Assembly: GCF_009789535.1 (NCBI RefSeq)
Contig: NZ_WSUT01000005.1
Coordinates: 310,001-374,000, forward strand
Source: Sphingomonas carotinifaciens
GTDB lineage: Bacteria; Pseudomonadota; Alphaproteobacteria; Sphingomonadales; Sphingomonadaceae
Length of the DNA stretch: 64,000 nt
Reading direction: 5' to 3'
Numbering within the stretch: position 1 is the stretch's first letter; every line of letters starts with the position of its first letter. The position numbers and the translations under genes were made by a program. Shown piece by piece: positions 25,418-33,298 of this stretch. The notes under the pieces were generated by a model, which saw nothing but the letters and a program-made list of their open reading frames with translations, was not told the DNA's origin and made no database searches.

Positions 25418-25483
25418 TTTCACGCGAAGACGCGAAGACGCGAAGAATGATGCTCGCGCGGAGGCGCGGAGGACGCAGAGATG
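25418..25483. repeat. Family B tandem 8-mer arrays
   Basis: The run CACGCGAAGACGCGAAGACG (ACGCGAAG units) is followed 20 bp later by CGCGGAGGCGCGGAGGACGC (the GCGGAGGC version). Both variants recur at 58502-58792. Confidence 0.8.
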
Positions 25484-25530
25484 ATCCGATCGCCGATCCG
25501 TCAGCCCGCGATGACATCGGACCGATCCCT

Positions 25531-25598
25531 TATCCGTTCGTCTCGAGTAGCCGTCGAGTAGCGGCAAAGCCGCGTATCGAGACGGTGTATCGAGAGAC
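25531..25598 (+). repeat. Dispersed palindromic repeat family A, copy 3
   Basis: This is the best-preserved copy: the hairpin core GCGGCAAAGCCGC is flanked by CTCGAGTAG and GTATCGAGA arms. It is upstream of nasT, in the same orientation as copy 2, which lies beyond nasS. Confidence 0.92.
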
Positions 25599-25944
25599 AC
25601 GTTGGCACGTGGGACGGTAGCTCGATACGATGAGTCCAGCATGTTCACCGGCTCACTTCGATCCGGTCCTGCGGAACTACGCAATCTCTATTCGCCGCGA
25701 ACGGTTACAATTGTCATCAGGCTCTGGGTTCCGGCCCCGGACGCGGCGTTGCAGGGCGGGTCCGGATGCAGGGCATGAAGCCCCATCCCTCGCTGTTCAA
25801 GTTCCTGCGACGATATGCGGATTGTCCCGATGCCGGGTTGTGGTGGGCGCCCCGACGAGAATCCCGCGAACACGGTGTTCCTGCCCCCCCCCCCGGCATG
25901 GCAACACCGCCACATTATTTCCGGTCAGCCCCCCAGACACGACA
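25599..25944. other. Intergenic stretch without a recognisable gene
   Basis: No frame on either strand has both a plausible ribosome binding site and protein-like composition. An 11-C run at 25884-25894 is the only conspicuous feature; it may be unstable or a sequencing-sensitive spot. Confidence 0.6.
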
Positions 25945-25976
25945 ACGCCGGCCGCGACCAAAGTCGCGACCGGCGT
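25945..25976 (-). terminator. Strong hairpin after the Cys4 small protein gene
   Basis: A 14-pair stem (ACGCCGGTCGCGAC/GTCGCGGCCGGCGT on the minus strand, one G-U pair) closes on TTTG. It stands 34 bp beyond the stop codon. The T-run after it is poor (GTTGTCGTGT), so it may work as a weak terminator or 3'-end stabiliser. Confidence 0.65.
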
Positions 25977-26009
25977 CATCCGTCGATCATTTCAGCGTAA
26001 TCGCGCCGT

Positions 26010-26207
26010 TCAGGCGGCGACCGCCTCGAAGTGACCGCACCAGTCGCTGGCTTCCACCTTCGGCCAGACGCCAGCGGCTTCACCGCTCGGCTGGCTGATC
26101 GGCGGGTTGTAGCGGCACAGGCCCAGCGACGCGTCCGAACGGGCGGAGTCGGTGTCGAAGAACTTGCACTTGGCGCAGGCTGCGGCGCCGGCAGTGGTGA
26201 GCGGCAT
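26010..26207 (-). CDS. Small four-cysteine protein, likely metal or Fe-S binding
   Basis: ATG at 26207 with an AGGAG ribosome binding site gives a 65-residue protein. It has a CxxC pair in AACAKCKFF, a third cysteine in LGLCRYNPP and a fourth in SDWCGHFEAV. This CxxC...C...C layout, with NPP and WCG contexts, resembles small HiPIP-like or benzylsuccinate-synthase beta-like iron-sulfur proteins found in many alphaproteobacteria. It is soluble, without signal peptide. Two overlapping Fur-like palindromes lie about 90-120 bp upstream, which suits an iron-linked protein. The family is recognised only by pattern; function is unknown. Confidence 0.8.
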   Translation of the reverse strand: MPLTTAGAAACAKCKFFDTDSARSDASLGLCRYNPPISQPSGEAAGVWPKVEASDWCGHFEAVAA

Positions 26208-26297
26208 GATAAGCTCCTGTCTCGATGTCGTTGTTGCTGAAATGATCGTTACGCCCGTTTCGTTCCCTGCAACAAGCAAAATCAACAGTTGCGATCC

Positions 26298-26326
26298 ATT
26301 ATCATGGTAGTTGATAATGACTATCA
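26298..26326. promoter_or_regulatory. Overlapping Fur-like palindromes upstream of the Cys4 gene
   Basis: ATTATCA and TGATAAT form perfect 7-bp arms around a 7-bp spacer. The right arm is shared with a second palindrome, TGATAATGACTATCA (5-bp arms TGATA/TATCA). Both resemble Fur operators built from GATAAT hexamers. The nearest start codon in the right direction is the 65-residue gene, about 90 bp away. Confidence 0.55.
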
Positions 26327-26492
26327 CAGCCTTTCTTCTTGATAAGAATTTGCAGCAGAAGAACTATGGCTGCGATACACTCTCAACAACAACATTGGAC
26401 AAGAACAGACGCGGTGATGTTGTGTTTACATCATGCTTGTCACCGCCCCGACAAAGCCACCTCCAAGTCATTCGTCGGCGTGGGAGGGGGGA

Positions 26493-27419
26493 TCAGACCG
26501 GATCGGACCCGTTGGCGGCGGCCAGATAATCGTGCATCTTCGCCGCCGCCGCGTCGGACAACGCCATGAACGCGCGCCGCCGGTCCGCAGGATCGGGCTT
26601 GCGCACGAACAATCCGGCCTCGGTCAGCTTGCCGATCCAGCGCAGTGCCGTGGTCGGCGCCACCGCAGCGGCGATGCACAGGCTCGATACCGACACGCGC
26701 CGCCCCTCGAGTCGCGCCGCATACAGGTCCAGCAGCATGTCCCAGGCCGGGTCTTCGAACAGATTGCCAGGGAACAGCGCATCCCGCATCCGCCGCCGCC
26801 GGATGATCGCGCGCACCGCCCCCGCGTCCCCCGGATCGGCCCGCGGCGCAGGACGTGCCGGCTCCGCCCGAAAGGCGCTGTGGCGATCCTCCACGTCCGC
26901 CGCCCCGCCGGCCGGCGCATCCGCCTCGCGCCGGGCAAGCTCGGCCAGCGCCTGGGCGATCCGTGCCACTTCGGCATTCAGGCGCCGCAGCCGCTCGCCT
27001 TCGCCCTCGCGCGCATAGGCATTGAGCATCGGCGTCGATCCCGATCCGCGCGCCAGCACCAGCGCGCCGATCAGGTCGGCGACGCTCGGCCCGCACAGCA
27101 ACTGCGCCTGCACGCCCAGCAGCGCGGCGGCAACCACGTCGATCTCGGCCACATCCAGGCAGACGATCACCGGCAGGTCCAGCGCCGCCGCGGTCGCCTC
27201 CAGCCGCGGCAGCATCGCGGCCAGCAGGTCCTCGCCCACCCCGCGGGCATCGGCGACCAGCACCGGCTGCGCCACCTGCCGCATCAGCTCGGCCGGCATC
27301 GCCTCCCACGCGATCCGCCGCAGCATCCGCCCGCCCGCCAGCCCGATCGCCTCCTCGATCTCATGCCCGCGCGCACCCGCGCCCACCACCACCACGGCAA
27401 ACCCGCCGCCAAACCCCAT
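26493..27419 (-). CDS. Winged-helix (MarR-like) DNA-binding protein with novel N-terminal domain
   Basis: ATG at 27419 is preceded by AGGACGAG; the product has 308 residues. The C-terminal third looks like a MarR-type winged helix: LLDLYAARLEGRRVSVSSLC, then AAAVAPTTALRWIGKLTEAG and the wing FVRKPDPADRRRAFMALSD. The N-terminal half has alternating hydrophobic strands and helices (FAVVVVGAGARG, LPVIVCLDVAEIDVVAAALL), which suggests a receiver- or Rossmann-like fold without obvious catalytic residues. A charged linker separates the two. It lies 79 bp beyond pntB on the same strand. It is probably a transcription factor; its targets are unknown. Confidence 0.75.
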   Translation of the reverse strand: MGFGGGFAVVVVGAGARGHEIEEAIGLAGGRMLRRIAWEAMPAELMRQVAQPVLVADARGVGEDLLAAMLPRLEATAAALDLPVIVCLDVAEIDVVAAALLGVQAQLLCGPSVADLIGALVLARGSGSTPMLNAYAREGEGERLRRLNAEVARIAQALAELARREADAPAGGAADVEDRHSAFRAEPARPAPRADPGDAGAVRAIIRRRRMRDALFPGNLFEDPAWDMLLDLYAARLEGRRVSVSSLCIAAAVAPTTALRWIGKLTEAGLFVRKPDPADRRRAFMALSDAAAAKMHDYLAAANGSDPV

Positions 27420-27552
27420 CTCGTCCTGCACGTCACCCCCGCTCGACCACGCAAACGCGCGCCTTCGCCCACGCCGCCGCATGGATCCGCGGGCCGGCGC
27501 ATCGCCTGACGGTCGCTGGCATCCGGGAGACGATGCCGCGTCCGTGCCGCTG

Positions 27553-29013
27553 CTATCCCAGCGCCTTGACGATCTCCTCAACCATCTTCTTGGCATCGGC
27601 CAGCAGCATCATCGTATTGTCGCGGTAGAAGACCTCGTTGTCCACACCGGCATAGCCGACGCCGCCCATCGACCGCTTCACGAACAGCACCGTCTTGGCC
27701 CGCTCCACGTCCAGCACCGGCATGCCGTAGATGGGCGAGGTCCTGTCCGTCTTGGCCGCCGGATTGGTCACGTCGTTCGCACCGATCACGAAGGCGACGT
27801 CGGTCTGCGCGAACTCGGCGTTGATGTCCTCCAGTTCGAACACTTCGTCATAGGGCACGTTCGCCTCGGCCAGCAGCACGTTCATATGCCCCGGCATGCG
27901 GCCCGCGACGGGGTGGATTGCATATTTGACGCGCACCCCCTCCTTTTTCAGCAGATCGCCCATCTCGCGCAGCGCGTGCTGCGCCTGCGCCACCGCCATG
28001 CCGTATCCGGGCACGATGATGACCTGCTCCGCCTGGGCCATCAGGAAGGCCGCATCCTCCGCGCTGCCCCGCTTCCACGGCCGGTCGATCGCGCCCGCAT
28101 CGCCGCCGCTCGCGGCCGTCGCGCCAAAGCCGCCCGCGATCACGCTGAGGAAGCTGCGGTTCATCGCCCGGCACATGATGTACGACAGGATCGCGCCCGA
28201 CGACCCGACCAGCGCGCCCGTCACGATCATCGCGGTGTTGTGCAGTGTGAAGCCCATCGCGGCCGCCGCCCAGCCCGAATAGCTGTTCAGCATCGACACC
28301 ACCACCGGCATGTCCGCGCCGCCGATCGGCACGATCAGCAGGAAGCCCAGCACGAACGACAGCGCGGTGATCGTCCAGAAGATCCACGGGCTCTGGTTGC
28401 CGACAAAGGTCGCGATCAGCGCCAGGGTCCCGCCCAGCAGCGCCAGGTTGATGACGTGCCGGCCGGGCAGCAGGATCGGCTTGCCGCCCATATTGCCGTT
28501 CAGCTTGAGGAAGGCGATGATCGAGCCCGAAAAGGTGATCGCACCGATCGCCACGCCCAGCCCCATCTCGATCCGGCTGACCGGATGGATGACGGCAAAG
28601 GGCTGTCCGATCAGCGGCACCACCAGATCGGCGATGCCGAACGCCTGCGGGTTCAGATAGGCCGCCGCCGCGACCAGTACCGCCGCAAGACCCACCAGCG
28701 AGTGAAATGCCGCGACCAGTTGCGGCATCGCCGTCATCGCGATGCGCCGCGCCACCACGAAGCCGATACCGCCGCCGATCGCGATCGCCGCCAGTATCTC
28801 GGGCAGGCTGGCCAGTTCGTGCGTCACCAGCGTGGTGACGACCGCGATCCCCATGCCGATCATGCCCAGCCGGTTGCCCTGTCGGCTGGTTTCCGGACTG
28901 GACAGGCCACGCAGCGCCAGGATGAAGCAGACCCCGGCGACCAGATAGGCCAGCGACACCCAGGGGTTGGCTGCCAGGTCGTGCACCGCGCGTTCGCCCA
29001 TGCCGCCCCCCAT
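27553..29013 (-). CDS. pntB: NAD(P) transhydrogenase subunit beta
   Basis: The start is ATG 29013 or 29001, giving 486 or 482 residues. The N-terminal half has eight or nine membrane helices (NPWVSLAYLVAGVCFILAL, GGGIGFVVARRIAMTAMPQL, SGSIIAFLKLNGNM). The C-terminal domain III binds NADP(H), with VIIVPGYGMAVAQAQHALREM, HPVAGRMPGHMNVLLAEA, VIGANDVTNPAA and KRSMGGVGYAGVDN. With pntA1 and pntA2 it forms the proton-translocating transhydrogenase, which makes NADPH at the expense of the proton gradient. The three genes are in one minus-strand operon; only 11 bp separate it from pntA2. Confidence 0.95.
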   Translation of the reverse strand: MGGGMGERAVHDLAANPWVSLAYLVAGVCFILALRGLSSPETSRQGNRLGMIGMGIAVVTTLVTHELASLPEILAAIAIGGGIGFVVARRIAMTAMPQLVAAFHSLVGLAAVLVAAAAYLNPQAFGIADLVVPLIGQPFAVIHPVSRIEMGLGVAIGAITFSGSIIAFLKLNGNMGGKPILLPGRHVINLALLGGTLALIATFVGNQSPWIFWTITALSFVLGFLLIVPIGGADMPVVVSMLNSYSGWAAAAMGFTLHNTAMIVTGALVGSSGAILSYIMCRAMNRSFLSVIAGGFGATAASGGDAGAIDRPWKRGSAEDAAFLMAQAEQVIIVPGYGMAVAQAQHALREMGDLLKKEGVRVKYAIHPVAGRMPGHMNVLLAEANVPYDEVFELEDINAEFAQTDVAFVIGANDVTNPAAKTDRTSPIYGMPVLDVERAKTVLFVKRSMGGVGYAGVDNEVFYRDNTMMLLADAKKMVEEIVKALG

Positions 29014-29024
29014 GCCGAGCCCGC

Positions 29025-29318
29025 TCACTTCGCGCCCGCCTTTTCCTTCTTGCGGTACATGGCCAGCATCCGTTGCGTCACCGCAAAGCCGCCAAAGATG
29101 TTGATGCTCGCCAGCACCACCGCCGCCAGCCCCAGCCATTTGGCCCCCGGCGACCCGGCGGCCGCGCCCGCAATCAGCGCGCCGACGATGATGACTGACG
29201 AAATGGCGTTGGTCACCGCCATCAGCGGCGTATGCAGCGCCGGCGTGACCGACCACACCACATAATAGCCGACGAAACAGGCCAGCACGAACACCGACAC
29301 GATCGAGATGAAGTCCAA
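29025..29318 (-). CDS. pntAB: NAD(P) transhydrogenase subunit alpha, part 2 (membrane domain)
   Basis: The 97-residue protein has three membrane helices ([57 protein letters not shown]) joined by the conserved [16 protein letters not shown] loop and closed by [13 protein letters not shown]. This is the separate membrane part of the alpha subunit, as in Rhodospirillum and other alphaproteobacteria with split PntA. It lies between pntA1 and pntB and is certain by motif and position. Confidence 0.96.
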   Translation of the reverse strand: MDFISIVSVFVLACFVGYYVVWSVTPALHTPLMAVTNAISSVIIVGALIAGAAAGSPGAKWLGLAAVVLASINIFGGFAVTQRMLAMYRKKEKAGAK

Positions 29319-29371
29319 CTATTCCTCCCCGGAACGATGCGCGATGGGAGATGGCGGGCCGTGCCGCGGCA

Positions 29372-30523
29372 TCACGACACCAGCCTCGGGTGCACCACCC
29401 GCCCGCCCCGCGTCAGGCGGATCGCGTCGCCGATCTCGTCGCCATCGGGCAGCACCGGCCGCCCCGCCTCCTTGTCCCAGAAGGCGGACAGGAAATTGAA
29501 CAGGTTGCGCGAGAACAGCGCGGAAGCATCCGCCGGCAGGCGCCGCGCCAGGGCCGGATAGCCGATGATCGACACGCCATGGCGCACCACCACCTCGCCG
29601 GCGACCGCGCCCTCGACATTGCCGCCCTGCTCCACCGCCAGGTCGACGATCACCGATCCGGCCCGCATGCTCGCCACCTGCGCATCGCTGACCAGCCGGG
29701 GTGCCGGGCGGCCGGGGATCAGCGCGGTGGTGATGACCACATCCTGCTTGGCGATATGGCCCGACACCAGTTCGGCCTGGGCGGCCTGATATTCCGGGCT
29801 CATCTCGCCGGCATAGCCGCCGGTGCCCTCGCCCTCGATCCCGGCCACCTGCTCGACGAAGATCGGTTTCGCGCCCAGCGACTGGATCTGCTCGCGCGTG
29901 GCGGCGCGCACGTCGGTGGCGGACACCTGCGCGCCCAGCCGTCGCGCGGTGGCGATCGCCTGCAATCCCGCCACGCCGACGCCCATCACGAACACGCGCG
30001 CCGCCGCCACCGTGCCCGCCGCGGTCATCATCATCGGAAAGGCCCGGCCATAGGCGTTCGCCGCCTCCAGCACCGCCTTGTACCCGGCCAGGTTCGACTG
30101 GGACGACAGGATATCCATCGACTGCGCGCGCGTGATGCGCGGCATGAACTCCATCGCTAGCGCCTCCAGCCCGGCCGCGCCATAGCCATCCAGCCGCGCC
30201 CGCGCGCCGAACGGATCATGCGCCGCCACGACCCAGGCACCGGGCGCCGCACCCGTCAGCAGCGCCGGATCGGGGCCCTGCACGCCCAGCACGATGTCCG
30301 CACCCGCGACCACCGCCCCGGCCTCGCCGATCTCCGCCCCGGCCTCGGCATAGGCGGTGTCGGCCAGGGTCGCCCCGGCACCCGCACCGGTTTCGACCGC
30401 CACGCGTGCGCCAAGCGCGATCAGCTTCTTCACCGTCTCGGGCGTCGCGGCCACGCGCGTCTCGCCCTCGGCCCGCTCGCGCAGCACCGCGATCTTCGGG
30501 GAGCCCCCGGCGGGGGCGTTCAT
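29372..30523 (-). CDS. pntAA: NAD(P) transhydrogenase subunit alpha, part 1 (NAD-binding)
   Basis: The 383-residue soluble domain I has KIAVLRERAEGETRVAATPE at the start, RITRAQSMDILSSQSNLAGY, the Rossmann motif VFVMGVGVAGLQAIATARRLGA, and TALIPGRPAPRLVSDAQVAS. It binds NAD(H) in the cytoplasm. Its ATG at 30523 overlaps the stop of a 40-codon gene (TGATG) and lacks a good ribosome binding site of its own, so translation is likely coupled to that small gene. pntA2 follows after 53 bp. Confidence 0.95.
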   Translation of the reverse strand: MNAPAGGSPKIAVLRERAEGETRVAATPETVKKLIALGARVAVETGAGAGATLADTAYAEAGAEIGEAGAVVAGADIVLGVQGPDPALLTGAAPGAWVVAAHDPFGARARLDGYGAAGLEALAMEFMPRITRAQSMDILSSQSNLAGYKAVLEAANAYGRAFPMMMTAAGTVAAARVFVMGVGVAGLQAIATARRLGAQVSATDVRAATREQIQSLGAKPIFVEQVAGIEGEGTGGYAGEMSPEYQAAQAELVSGHIAKQDVVITTALIPGRPAPRLVSDAQVASMRAGSVIVDLAVEQGGNVEGAVAGEVVVRHGVSIIGYPALARRLPADASALFSRNLFNFLSAFWDKEAGRPVLPDGDEIGDAIRLTRGGRVVHPRLVS

Positions 30524-30645
30524 CAGGAGATCAGCCAGATCACGAGCGCGACGAGGATCGCCACACCCACCGAACCCCATTTCAACAGGCCGATCATCGC
30601 ATGATAGGTCCCGACGTGCGCCTTCATGTCTCCGTTGCCGGCCAT
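30523..30645 (-). CDS. aa3-type cytochrome c oxidase subunit IV-like peptide
   Basis: A GATGAGG ribosome binding site precedes an ATG opening a 40-residue frame that begins MAGNGDMKAHVGTYHAMIGL and continues with KWGSVGVAILVALVIWLIS. The short polar N-terminus with a His-x3-TY pattern, followed by one membrane helix, is typical of the alphaproteobacterial aa3 oxidase subunit IV family (Pfam COX_aa3 subunit IV). Its stop overlaps the pntA1 start by one base. No other oxidase genes are nearby, so the peptide may instead have been recruited to the transhydrogenase operon, a linkage that would be worth testing. Confidence 0.82.
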   Translation of the reverse strand: MAGNGDMKAHVGTYHAMIGLLKWGSVGVAILVALVIWLIS

Positions 30646-30832
30646 GGCCTCATCCCGTTATTTTATGTCGCCGAAGGCCAGCTTAACCAGACCATCGCCG
30701 CGCCTCAAGACCCGGCACATATCCGTACCATACGTCCGCAAGCGTTTTTTAAGGGTAGACTGTCCCGATTTAAGGCGGTTTTAAAGGCTGCCCCCTAGTT
30801 CGGGGCTCCACCAACGGGATACGGGATCGATC

Positions 30833-32245
30833 ATGACGCGCAACGGACAGCGCCTGCTACTCCTGATCGACGACGAGCCGGCCCAGCGCCGGCTGGTGGC
30901 GGCCCTTGCCCAGCGTCGCGGCTGGCGGGCGATCTTCGCGGCCGATGCCGACATGGCGCTGGCCACGCTCGGCACGCAGGAGGGGATGCAGCTCGATGCG
31001 ATCCTGATGGACTGGTCGGACGATGCCGACGCGGCGCCCTTCATCACCGAATTGCGCCGTCATCGCCCGACGCTGCCGATCCTGATGCTGACCGCCAACG
31101 GTTCGGTTACGCAGGCGGTGGACGCGATGCGGGCCGGCGCCACCGACTTTCTGGTCAAGCCGCTTGCCCCCGAACGGCTGCTGGCCGCGCTCGATGCCGC
31201 GGTCGCCGCGACCACCGGCGGCGAGCTTCGTCCGCTGACCGAGAAGATCCCGGCGCTGCTCGCCTTTGACGAGATCGTCGGCGCCGCGCCCGAATTCCGC
31301 GCCGCGCTCGCCATCGCGGCCAAGGCGGCGCGCGCCCGCGTCCCAGTCCTCCTCGAAGGGGAAAGCGGCGTCGGCAAGGCGGTGGTGGCAGAGGCGGTGC
31401 ACGCCGCCAGCCCGCGTGCGAACACGCCGATGATCACCGTCGACTGTGGCGCCATTTCCGCCAATCTGGTCGAAAGCGAGCTGTTCGGGCATGAGGAAGG
31501 CGCGTTCACCGGCGCCTTTTCGCGCAAGATCGGCAAGTTCATCGAGGCCGATGGCGGCACGCTGTTCCTGGACGATATCGGCGAAATGCCGCTGGAGGCG
31601 CAGGCGCGGCTGATGCACTTCCTGCAAACCGGCGAGGTTCATGCGATGGGCGGTCGCCACCCGCGCATCGTCGATGTCCGGGTGATCGCGGCGGCCGATG
31701 CGCGCCTGCTCGACGCGGTGGAGGCATCACGCTTTCGCGAGGATCTTTATTACCGGCTGAACGCGGTACAGGTCACCATCCCGCCGCTGCGCGACCGGGT
31801 CGACGACATTCCGGCGCTTACCCGCCATCTGCTCGCCCGCATCGCCCAGCAACCCGGTCTGCCCGCGCTCGGCATCACCGATGACGCGCTGGCGCTGCTC
31901 GCACGCTATGACTGGCCCGGCAATGTCCGCCAGTTGCAGAACGCGTTGTTCCGCGCCGCGGTGGTGTGCGAAGGCGACATGCTCACTCGCGCCGATTTCC
32001 CGCAGATCGCCAGCCTGGGCGAACGCCGCCCCGCCGCGCCCCAGTCCGGGGTGACCAGCGGCGGGGTCAGCCTGTTCCATCCCGACGGCAACCTGCGCCC
32101 GCTCGACGAGATCGAGGCCGATGTCATCCGCCTCGCCATCAGCCATTATCGCGGCCGCATGACCGAGGTCGCCCGCCGCCTCGGCATCGGCCGCTCGACG
32201 CTGTACCGCAAGCTCGGCGAACTCGGCATCGACCACGCCGCCTGA
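30833..32245 (+). CDS. Sigma54-dependent response regulator (NtrC family)
   Basis: The 470-residue protein has a receiver domain with acidic pair D13/D14, likely phosphoacceptor D60 in ILMDW and lysine in FLVKPLAP. An AAA+ domain follows with Walker A GESGVGKAVVAEAVH, the sigma54-contact GAFTGA loop (EEGAFTGAFSRKIGKF), Walker B GGTLFLDDIGEM and YDWPGNVRQLQNAL. A Fis-type helix-turn-helix (MTEVARRLGIGRSTLYRKL) ends the protein. It activates RpoN promoters when phosphorylated. Walker A has GKA where GKE is usual and Walker B has DDI where DEI is usual; activity should be retained. No cognate kinase gene adjoins, so the partner is unknown. Confidence 0.93.
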   Translation: MTRNGQRLLLLIDDEPAQRRLVAALAQRRGWRAIFAADADMALATLGTQEGMQLDAILMDWSDDADAAPFITELRRHRPTLPILMLTANGSVTQAVDAMRAGATDFLVKPLAPERLLAALDAAVAATTGGELRPLTEKIPALLAFDEIVGAAPEFRAALAIAAKAARARVPVLLEGESGVGKAVVAEAVHAASPRANTPMITVDCGAISANLVESELFGHEEGAFTGAFSRKIGKFIEADGGTLFLDDIGEMPLEAQARLMHFLQTGEVHAMGGRHPRIVDVRVIAAADARLLDAVEASRFREDLYYRLNAVQVTIPPLRDRVDDIPALTRHLLARIAQQPGLPALGITDDALALLARYDWPGNVRQLQNALFRAAVVCEGDMLTRADFPQIASLGERRPAAPQSGVTSGGVSLFHPDGNLRPLDEIEADVIRLAISHYRGRMTEVARRLGIGRSTLYRKLGELGIDHAA

Positions 32246-32280
32246 GCGGACTGCTCACCCGCCGGCATGCGCCCCCTCCC

Positions 32281-32339
32281 CGTTCGCGCTGAGCGAACGG
32301 AGGTGGTGGGCCGGATAGCGCGCCCGACGCTTCGGGCGC
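32281..32339. terminator. Two hairpins between convergent genes
   Basis: CGTTCGC/GCGAACG (32281-32299) and GCGCCCGA/TCGGGCGC (32320-32339) lie in the gap between the sigma54 activator and the bestrophin-like gene, which converge here. Neither is followed by a T-run. The first resembles the core of the CCCTGAGCGAAGTCG-type repeat seen at 63656. Confidence 0.5.
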
Positions 32340-32345
32340 CGTCCC

Positions 32346-33230
32346 TTACCAGAGAATGCCGTGCACTGGCTTCATCGGCTCGGGCGCTTCCTCGCCGATG
32401 GATTGCAGCAGGTCGATCTCGATCGTGCGGCACATCGCGTTCAGCGGCAGGTCGTGGACGGTATCCGCAAACGGATCGACCAGATCGTCGCCGATCTGCA
32501 GCGTCGCCAGGAACATCAGGCCCGCGATCGTCGACCCGATCGGCGTGGCGAAGCCCAGCGTCTCGACCAGACCGATCGGCAACAGCACGCAGAACAGCCG
32601 CGTGAAGAAGGTCGGCATGAACCGGTACTGATTGGGCAGCGGCGTGTTCTTCAACCGCTCCATGCCGCCTTGCGCGTTCGCGATGTCGACCAGCACGGCC
32701 TCCATCTGCGTCTGCTGGATGGTGTCGATCCAGCCCTTGGCCCTGGCGTCCGCGATGCGGCGGCCGGTGCCGTCGAGCAGGCCGTTGGCCGTGTTGACGC
32801 GGGCCAGCGCCGGCTCCGCCTCGCCCCGCGACAGGAATTTCAGCACCGCCTCGTCCACCGGCTGCTTGCGCAACTGGCAACGCAGCGCGTTCACATAGGC
32901 GATCTGGCGCAGCACGATCGACCGCTTCAGGTCGCGCGCCTCGGGATCGGGCATGAAGTTGCGGGTCGAGCGCGCGATGTTGCGCGATGCGTTGATCATC
33001 AGGCCCCACAGGCCCCGGCCTTCCCACCAGCGCGCATAGGCCGAATTGGTGCGGAAGCCCAGGAACAGCGCCAAGGCCGAGCCGAACAGCGTCAACGGTA
33101 GCGACGGCGCCTTGATCGGCATCAGATAATAGGCCGCCGTTACGATCACGTCCCAAACGAACAGGCCGAGCAGCGGACGCCAGACTTCGGTGATGATGAC
33201 GCGTACGCGTGGAACGGCATCGACGATCAA
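32346..33230 (-). CDS. Bestrophin-like (UPF0187/YneE) membrane protein
   Basis: I place the start at a TTG (33230) because AAAGGAAA stands six bases before it; a GTG 12 codons upstream lacks this. The 294-residue product follows the bacterial bestrophin family: an N-terminal helix pair (WRPLLGLFVWDVIVTAAYYL, LPLTLFGSALALFLGFRTNS), the hallmark FRTNSAYARWWEGR, RNFMPDPEAR, and a late QIGDDLVDPFADTVHDLPLN segment. Family members form ion channels in the inner membrane. The role in this organism is unknown. It stands alone, convergent with the sigma54 activator. Confidence 0.88.
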   Translation of the reverse strand: MIVDAVPRVRVIITEVWRPLLGLFVWDVIVTAAYYLMPIKAPSLPLTLFGSALALFLGFRTNSAYARWWEGRGLWGLMINASRNIARSTRNFMPDPEARDLKRSIVLRQIAYVNALRCQLRKQPVDEAVLKFLSRGEAEPALARVNTANGLLDGTGRRIADARAKGWIDTIQQTQMEAVLVDIANAQGGMERLKNTPLPNQYRFMPTFFTRLFCVLLPIGLVETLGFATPIGSTIAGLMFLATLQIGDDLVDPFADTVHDLPLNAMCRTIEIDLLQSIGEEAPEPMKPVHGILW

Positions 33231-33298
33231 GGGCGGTTTCCTTTCGCTGAAGCCGGGGCAACGCACGCCACCCCGAATTGATGCAGGTTATCGACGAT

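Noticed and set aside
25884..25894. Run of 11 C as a possible phase-variation tract
   Set aside because: It is not inside any supported gene or near a promoter I can define, so only a note on sequence stability is warranted.
25797..25979. 60-codon minus-strand frame starting MTPVATLVAAGVVVSGG
   Set aside because: Its start lies inside the hairpin that ends the neighbouring gene, and the rest is repeat-like and Gly/Arg-rich with no ribosome binding site.
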